In this document: positions 59,681 through 64,000 of the stretch, in pieces | Layout of the letters: each line of letters starts with the position of its first letter | Position numbering within the stretch: position 1 is the first letter of the stretch | NCBI GenBank assembly: GCA_035571515.1 | Contig: DATNCQ010000143.1 | Coordinates: forward strand, 26,445-90,444 | Direction of reading: 5' to 3' | Source: Gp6-AA40 sp035571515 | GTDB lineage: Bacteria > Acidobacteriota > Vicinamibacteria > Vicinamibacterales > UBA2999 | DNA length: 64,000 nucleotides | Notes under the pieces: generated by a model | Told to the model about the DNA's origin: nothing | The model's input: the letters and a program-made list of their open reading frames with translations, nothing else | The model's database searches: none | Position numbers and translations under genes: made by a program

Positions 59681-60181
59681 GTGACTCTCCATCCACGCCA
59701 GCGCGATCTCTGGATCGCCGCCGTCATCGTGGTCCTCGACCAGGCCGTCAAGGCGGTCGTCCGGCGGCAGATCCCGCTGAACGAAAGCGTGACGGTCATC
59801 CCCGGCTTCTTCGACCTGACGCGCGTGCACAACACCGGCACCGCGTTCGGCTTCATGAACGCGACCGACTTCCCGTTCAAAACGGTTATCCTCGCGCTGG
59901 TCGCGGTGGCCGCGCTCGCGGCGCTGGCGATGTACGCGGCGACGCTGCCGCTCGACCAGTGGCTGCCGCGGACCGGGCTGGCGCTGATCCTGGGCGGCGC
60001 GGCGGGCAACCTGATCGATCGCGTGCGGGAAGGCTACGTCGTCGATTTCGTCGACCTCTACTGGTCGGGCTGGCATTTCTGGGCGTTCAACGTGGCGGAC
60101 GCGTCGATTACCATCGGCGTGGCGCTGATGATTCTCGACCTGATGGGGGCAGGCAGCCGACATGTATCCAGAGCTGTTTAG
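59681..60181 (+). CDS. lspA: Lipoprotein signal peptidase II
   Basis: 166 aa from GTG 59681, directly after the ileS stop. Four membrane helices. Catalytic aspartates in GNLIDRVREGYVVDFVDLYW (about 110-129) and FNVADASITIGVALM (about 138-152). RVHNTGTAFGFMNATDF near 47-63 is the conserved substrate-binding loop. It cleaves the signal peptide of diacylglyceryl-prolipoproteins produced by Lgt, encoded next with a 20-nt overlap. Relevant client in this window: the lipoprotein at 22180. Confidence 0.96.
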   Translation: MTLHPRQRDLWIAAVIVVLDQAVKAVVRRQIPLNESVTVIPGFFDLTRVHNTGTAFGFMNATDFPFKTVILALVAVAALAALAMYAATLPLDQWLPRTGLALILGGAAGNLIDRVREGYVVDFVDLYWSGWHFWAFNVADASITIGVALMILDLMGAGSRHVSRAV

Positions 60182-60974
60182 CATCGGGCCGGTCACCGTC
60201 TACACCTACGGTGTCCTGCTGGCGGCCTCATACCTTCTCGGGCTCCAGTTCGCCATCCGGCGCGCGCGCGCGTGGGGTCTCGACGCCAATCGCGTGCTCG
60301 ACCTCGGCATCTACATCATCATCGCGGCGCTGGTCGGCGCGAAGCTGCTGCTGGTCGTCACCGACTTCAGCCAGTTCCGCGCCTCGCCGGCCGATCTGCT
60401 CTCGATTGCGCGCTCCGCGGGCGTCTTCTACGGGGGCCTGATCGCGGCCATCGCGGTCGCCTTCTGGTACATCCATCGCCACGGGATGCCGTTCTGGACC
60501 ACCTGCGACGCCTTTGCACCGGCCATCGCGCTCGGCCACGTGACCGGCCGGCTCGGCTGCTTCGCGGCCGGTTGCTGCTACGGAAAGCAGACGAACGTGC
60601 CGTGGGCGGTCATCTTCACCGATCCCGCGGCCCAGGCGAACGTCGGCACGCCGCTGGGCATCCCGTTGCATCCGACGCAGCTGTACGAGTCGGCAACGGA
60701 GCTGCTGATCCTGATCGTCCTGCTCGCCACCGAACGGCGCGGCCGTCCGTTCCCGGGCCGGACCTTCTGGCTGTACATGATTCTCTACGCCATCTCGCGC
60801 TACATCATCGAGTTCTACCGCGGCGATCCGCGCGGCGTCGTCTTCGGCATGTCCACGTCGCAGTTCATCTCGCTGCTGCTCGGTCCGCTGGCGATTGCCA
60901 TGCTCATCTGGCTGTCGAAAACCACGCCATTGACGCCGCAGCGCATGACGCGGCGCCGAAGAGTGGCGGCGTGA
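60162..60974 (+). CDS. lgt: Prolipoprotein diacylglyceryl transferase
   Basis: 270 aa. Lgt signature: TVYTYGVLLAASYLLGLQFA, HVTGRLGCFAAGCCYGKQTN (about 126-145; the family His/Arg/Asn site), HPTQLYESATELLI (about 167-180) and YIIEFYRGDPRG (about 210-221). About seven membrane helices. It transfers diacylglycerol from phosphatidylglycerol to the lipobox Cys. It shares 20 nt with lspA. The stop is followed within 8 bp by a heptamer array that leads into rluD. Confidence 0.95.
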   Translation: MYPELFSIGPVTVYTYGVLLAASYLLGLQFAIRRARAWGLDANRVLDLGIYIIIAALVGAKLLLVVTDFSQFRASPADLLSIARSAGVFYGGLIAAIAVAFWYIHRHGMPFWTTCDAFAPAIALGHVTGRLGCFAAGCCYGKQTNVPWAVIFTDPAAQANVGTPLGIPLHPTQLYESATELLILIVLLATERRGRPFPGRTFWLYMILYAISRYIIEFYRGDPRGVVFGMSTSQFISLLLGPLAIAMLIWLSKTTPLTPQRMTRRRRVAA

Positions 60975-60981
60975 CCAGCGC

Positions 60982-61030
60982 GCAGCCGGCAGCGGGCAGC
61001 AGGCAGTAGGCAGTGGGCGGTGCGCAGCAG
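60982..61030 (+). repeat. Seven 7-bp tandem repeats (GCAGNNG type) at the rluD start
   Basis: GCAGCCG, GCAGCGG, GCAGCAG, GCAGTAG, GCAGTGG, GCGGTGC, GCAGCAG run from 60982 to 61030 without interruption. The fourth unit contains an in-frame TAG and the fifth the GTG (61013) that opens rluD, so the array forms the intergenic space and the first six rluD codons. Only one arm is present here, unlike at 2478, 8261 and 19007. Confidence 0.88.
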
Positions 61031-61972
61031 GAGTTCTCGGTCGCACCCGAATCCGACGGCCAGCGACTCGATCGATTCCTCGTATCGGTTCTCGGCGATC
61101 ATTCGCGATCGCAAATCCAGAAGCTGATCGCCGACGGCCACGTCCGCGTCGGCGCGCGCGGCGCGCGGCCGAACCTTGCCGTCCGCGCGGGCGATCGCAT
61201 CGTCGTCGACCTGCCGGCGGCGGCGCCGTCGACCGTCGAAGCCGAGGAGGTCCCGCTCGAGATCCTGCACCAGGACGCCGACCTCGTGGTCGTCAACAAG
61301 CCACCGGGGATGGTGGTGCACCCGGGCGCGGGCCACGCGTCGGGCACGCTCGTCAACGCGCTGCTGCACCACGTCTCCGACCTGAGCGGCATCGGCGGAG
61401 AATTGCGCCCGGGCATCGTGCACCGCCTCGACCGCGGGACCTCGGGCGTGATGGTCGTCGCCAAGAACGACGCGGCCCACCAGGAGTTGTCGAGACAATT
61501 TCACGACCGCGAGGTCGAGAAGGAATACATCGCGCTCGTGTGGGGCGTCGTCCAGGCCGGCCGCCGCATCGACGCGGCCATCGGGCGCGATCCGGTGCAC
61601 CGCCAGAAGATGTCGGCGCGCTCGCGCCGCGCGCGCGAGGCGGTGACGCGCATCACGCGCGCGTTCCACATGCCCGGGCTGACGCTCTGTCAGGTCGCCA
61701 TTCACACGGGGCGCACGCACCAGATCCGCGTGCACCTCAGCGCGATCGGGCACCCCATCGTCGGCGATTCGCTCTACGGCGGCGCGCATCGCCGCGTGGC
61801 CGGCGACATCCGCGCGGTGACGCACCTGCAGCGTCCCTTCCTCCACGCGGCGCGCCTCGCGTTCAATCATCCGCGCGACGGACGGCGCATGGAGTTCGCC
61901 GCCGGCCTGCCAGCAGACCTGCAGGAGGTGCTGGACGCATTGCCCGGATGGCGCGATCGGGAAGAGGAGTGA
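61013..61972 (+). CDS. rluD: 23S rRNA pseudouridine synthase, RluD family
   Basis: 319 aa from GTG 61013 (alternative GTG 61019). An S4 RNA-binding domain (about 12-65; RLDRFLVSVLGDHSRSQIQK, LIADGHVRVG) precedes the catalytic domain with VVNKPPGMVVHPGAGHASGT (about 93-112), catalytic Asp in GIVHRLDRGTSGVMVVAK (about 137-154) and HTGRTHQIRVHLSAIGHPIV (about 237-256). It would modify helix 69 uridines. The N-terminal MGGAQQ is repeat-derived and is unlikely to be the original start context. Confidence 0.93.
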   Translation: MGGAQQEFSVAPESDGQRLDRFLVSVLGDHSRSQIQKLIADGHVRVGARGARPNLAVRAGDRIVVDLPAAAPSTVEAEEVPLEILHQDADLVVVNKPPGMVVHPGAGHASGTLVNALLHHVSDLSGIGGELRPGIVHRLDRGTSGVMVVAKNDAAHQELSRQFHDREVEKEYIALVWGVVQAGRRIDAAIGRDPVHRQKMSARSRRAREAVTRITRAFHMPGLTLCQVAIHTGRTHQIRVHLSAIGHPIVGDSLYGGAHRRVAGDIRAVTHLQRPFLHAARLAFNHPRDGRRMEFAAGLPADLQEVLDALPGWRDREEE

Positions 61973-61973
61973 G

Positions 61974-62504
61974 ATGGACAAGCCTGTTGTGCCCCACCAG
62001 ATCCGCAAGGTGTTCGAGGGCCGCGTGTTCTCGGTGGCCGTCGAATCGATCACCACGCGCAAGGGCGGCAAGATGGAGGTCGAGATCGTGAGACATCCGG
62101 GCTCGGTCGTCCTGATCCCGATCACGGACGCGGGAGCGGTCGTCCTCGTGCGCCAGTATCGCCACTCGATCGGCAGGTCGGCCTGGGAGCTGCCCGCGGG
62201 CACGCTGAAGCCGAACGAGGAGCCGAAGACGGCCGCGGCGCGCGAGTGCCAGGAGGAGATTGGCCTCGTGCCGTCGGCCCTGGAGCCGCTCGGCGCGTTC
62301 TTTCCGACCCCCGGGTACTGCGACGAGGAAATGAACTTCTATAAGGCCACGGGCCTCCGGGAACCGCGCGCGGACGAGCACGCCGAACAGGACGAGGACG
62401 AGGACATCGAGAAGGAGGCGTTCAGCGTCGAACGAATCCGCGCCATGATTCGCTCCGGCGAGATCATCGACTTGAAGACGGTGGCGGGGATGGCGCTACT
62501 GTAG
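61974..62504 (+). CDS. Nudix hydrolase (ADP-ribose pyrophosphatase-like)
   Basis: 176 aa. The Nudix box is GTLKPNEEPKTAAARECQEE followed by IGL (about 72-94; GX5EX7REUXEEXGU fulfilled). VVLVRQYRHSIGRSAWELPA before it and EPLGAFFPTPGYCDEEMNFY after it are the ADP-ribose/NADH pyrophosphatase type (NudF-like). It hydrolyses nucleoside diphosphate-linked sugars. Separated from rluD by one base; the last codons overlap the convergent lon gene by 9 nt. Confidence 0.92.
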   Translation: MDKPVVPHQIRKVFEGRVFSVAVESITTRKGGKMEVEIVRHPGSVVLIPITDAGAVVLVRQYRHSIGRSAWELPAGTLKPNEEPKTAAARECQEEIGLVPSALEPLGAFFPTPGYCDEEMNFYKATGLREPRADEHAEQDEDEDIEKEAFSVERIRAMIRSGEIIDLKTVAGMALL

Positions 62505-64000
62505 GCGCGACTGGAGGCGGCGCTCGGTCTTGGGATCGCTGGCGGGAACCGCCGGCAGCAGTGCGAGCAGCAGCACTTCGTCGACGCTCGTGACGTAGTG
62601 CACCGTGAGCTCCTTGCGCAGCTCCTCGGTGAGGTCCTCGTTGATGTTCTTCTCGTTCTGCCGCGGCAGGATGACCTCGCGGATGCCGACGCGTCGCGCG
62701 GCCAGCACCTTTTCCTTGATACCGCCAACGGGCAGCACGCGGCCCGAGAGGGTAATCTCGCCGGTCATGCAGATGTCGCCGCGCACGGGGCGCCGGGTCA
62801 GCTCCGACGCCAGCGCGGTCACCATCGTCACGCCCGCCGACGGGCCGTCCTTGGGAATCGCGCCCGACGGCACGTGCAGGTGGATTTCGGAGACCTTGAA
62901 GAAGTCGGGGTCCGCCCCGTAGGTGGCCGCGTGCGCGCGGAACCACGAGAGCGCCGCGCGCGCCGATTCCTTCATCACCTCGCCGAGCTGCCCGGTCAGC
63001 GTCAGCGTCCCCGTCCCCGCCATGCGCGACGCCTCGATGAAGAGGACGTCGCCGCCGGCCGGCGTCCACGCGAGGCCGATGGCGACGCCCGGCTCCTTGG
63101 TCCGCTCCTCCATCTCCTCGTCGAGGAAATGCGGCGCGCCGAGCAGCTCGACGACGACGGCGGCGGTGATGTGGAGGGGCGCTTCGTTGCCCTCGGCGCG
63201 GCGGCGCGCGGCCTTGCGGCACAGCGCGCCAATCTCGCGTTCGAGGTTGCGGACGCCCGCTTCCCGCGTGTAGCCGCGAATCACCAGCCGCAGCGCGTCG
63301 TCGCCGATCGTCAACTGCTCGGGCGTCAGGCCGTGGTTGGTGATCTGCTTCTGGACCAGGTGCTCGCGCGCGATGGCGAGCTTCTCCTCCTCGGTGTAGC
63401 CGGGGAGCTCGAGGACCTCCATGCGGTCGCGCAGCGCCGGCGGGATCGGGTCGAGGACGTTGGCCGTCGTGATGAACAGCACCTCCGACAGGTCGAACGG
63501 CACGTCGAGGTAGTGATCGCGGAACGAGACGTTCTGCTCGGGGTCGAGCACCTCGAGGAGCGCGGACGCCGGGTCGCCGCGGAAATCGTTTCCGAGCTTG
63601 TCGATTTCGTCGAGGATGAAGACCGGGTTCTTCGACTCCGCCCGGCGCAGCCCCTGGACGATCTGGCCGGGGAGCGCGCCGATATACGTCCGCCGGTGCC
63701 CGCGGATTTCCGCCTCGTCGCGCATGCCGCCGAGCGAGACGCGCACGAACTTGCGGCCCAGCGACTGCGCGATCGACCGCGCGAGCGAGGTCTTGCCGAC
63801 GCCGGGCGGCCCTAGGAAGCAGAGAATCGGCCCCTTCACCGCGGGATTCAGCTTCCGCACCGCCAGGTATTCGAGGATGCGGTCCTTGGCCTTTTCGAGC
63901 CCTGAGTGATCGGCGTCGAGCGTCTGCTTCGTCTTCGGCAGATCGATGACTTCGTCGGTCCTCTTGTTCCAGGGCAACGCCACCAGCCAGTCGAGGTAGG
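62496..64000 (-). CDS. lon: ATP-dependent protease Lon, C-terminal part (N-terminus outside window)
   Basis: About 501 codons are visible, beginning mid-protein with YLDWLVALPWNKRTDEVIDL. AAA+ motifs: FLGPPGVGKTSLARSIAQ (Walker A), VFILDEIDKLGNDFRGDPA (Walker B), PPALRDRMEV and the sensor-2 region TREAGVRNLEREIG. The proteolytic domain has the Ser-Lys dyad: Ser in PKDGPSAGVTMVTAL and Lys in GGIKEKVLAARR. Lon degrades damaged and short-lived regulatory proteins, including many VapB-type antitoxins. It ends convergently with the Nudix gene. The substrate-recognition N-domain lies beyond position 64000. Confidence 0.96.
   Translation of the reverse strand, partial: YLDWLVALPWNKRTDEVIDLPKTKQTLDADHSGLEKAKDRILEYLAVRKLNPAVKGPILCFLGPPGVGKTSLARSIAQSLGRKFVRVSLGGMRDEAEIRGHRRTYIGALPGQIVQGLRRAESKNPVFILDEIDKLGNDFRGDPASALLEVLDPEQNVSFRDHYLDVPFDLSEVLFITTANVLDPIPPALRDRMEVLELPGYTEEEKLAIAREHLVQKQITNHGLTPEQLTIGDDALRLVIRGYTREAGVRNLEREIGALCRKAARRRAEGNEAPLHITAAVVVELLGAPHFLDEEMEERTKEPGVAIGLAWTPAGGDVLFIEASRMAGTGTLTLTGQLGEVMKESARAALSWFRAHAATYGADPDFFKVSEIHLHVPSGAIPKDGPSAGVTMVTALASELTRRPVRGDICMTGEITLSGRVLPVGGIKEKVLAARRVGIREVILPRQNEKNINEDLTEELRKELTVHYVTSVDEVLLLALLPAVPASDPKTERRLQSRLQ

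Overview
The window is GC-rich (about 65-70 % by eye), densely coded DNA with ATG/GTG/TTG starts, many 4-nt ATGA or GTGA overlaps between neighbouring genes, and an outer-membrane-bearing cell plan: Lgt, LspA, a lipoprotein, a porin-like barrel ending in Phe, and Tat-exported DUF1800/DUF1501 proteins. The gene families and a RDD-SpoIIM-DUF4129-DUF4350-MoxR-DUF58 operon suggest an acidobacterium, possibly of the Vicinamibacteria. That placement is an inference from gene content; no rRNA is present to confirm it.

Layout. 1-7150: partial gamma-glutamyltransferase, small unknown proteins, a NamZ-like muramidase, a LOG nucleotide hydrolase, pyruvate kinase and an amidase. 7195-13530: an alpha/beta hydrolase, an M16 peptidase pair, Mrp, and small zinc-ribbon proteins. 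13625-21319: the AddA-AddB recombination nuclease followed by an exported protein. 21569-25300: tRNA-Ala(GGC), then a compositionally different stretch with a lipoprotein, a DUF433/PIN pair, a frameshifted pseudogene and a gene of unknown function. 25598-31738: Tat-dependent amidohydrolase, Rieske protein, DUF1800, DUF1501, porin, and a degenerate sigma-54-activator-like protein. 31953-39549: the RDD-to-DUF58 operon facing an orphan receiver. 39642-45542: acetyltransferase, glycosyltransferase, two cold-shock proteins, DUF218, a pseudo-ABC ATPase, PHP phosphoesterase, a Fur-rubrerythrin fusion and an IscA/ErpA carrier. 45609-54051: class I fumarase, aspartase/fumarase C-type lyase, exported methyltransferase, ThiD, MoaE, MoaD, RF1, PrmC, HIT protein and VapBC. 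54162-64000: a second M16 pair, IleRS, LspA, Lgt, RluD, a Nudix hydrolase and the C-terminal part of Lon.

The most unusual material is non-genic. Three repeat families recur between genes and, in frame, inside them. (1) Tandem arrays of degenerate 7-bp units with a different heptamer at each locus; at three loci they are arranged as two complementary arms around a spacer. (2) A 24-bp core flanked by GGATCCC-type heptamers. (3) Palindromes preceded by GTAG, resembling the REP elements mobilised by RAYT transposases, including a five-copy array between moaD and prfA. These elements supply stop codons, extend C-termini (including the functionally critical MoaD C-terminus) and lengthen linkers in AddA, AddB, ThiD and others. 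The window also carries several apparent pseudoenzymes (ABC ATPase, NtrC-type AAA, two M16 partners) and an unusual fusion of a Fur repressor to a ferritin-like di-iron domain. No CRISPR array, prophage, rRNA or complete insertion sequence was seen.
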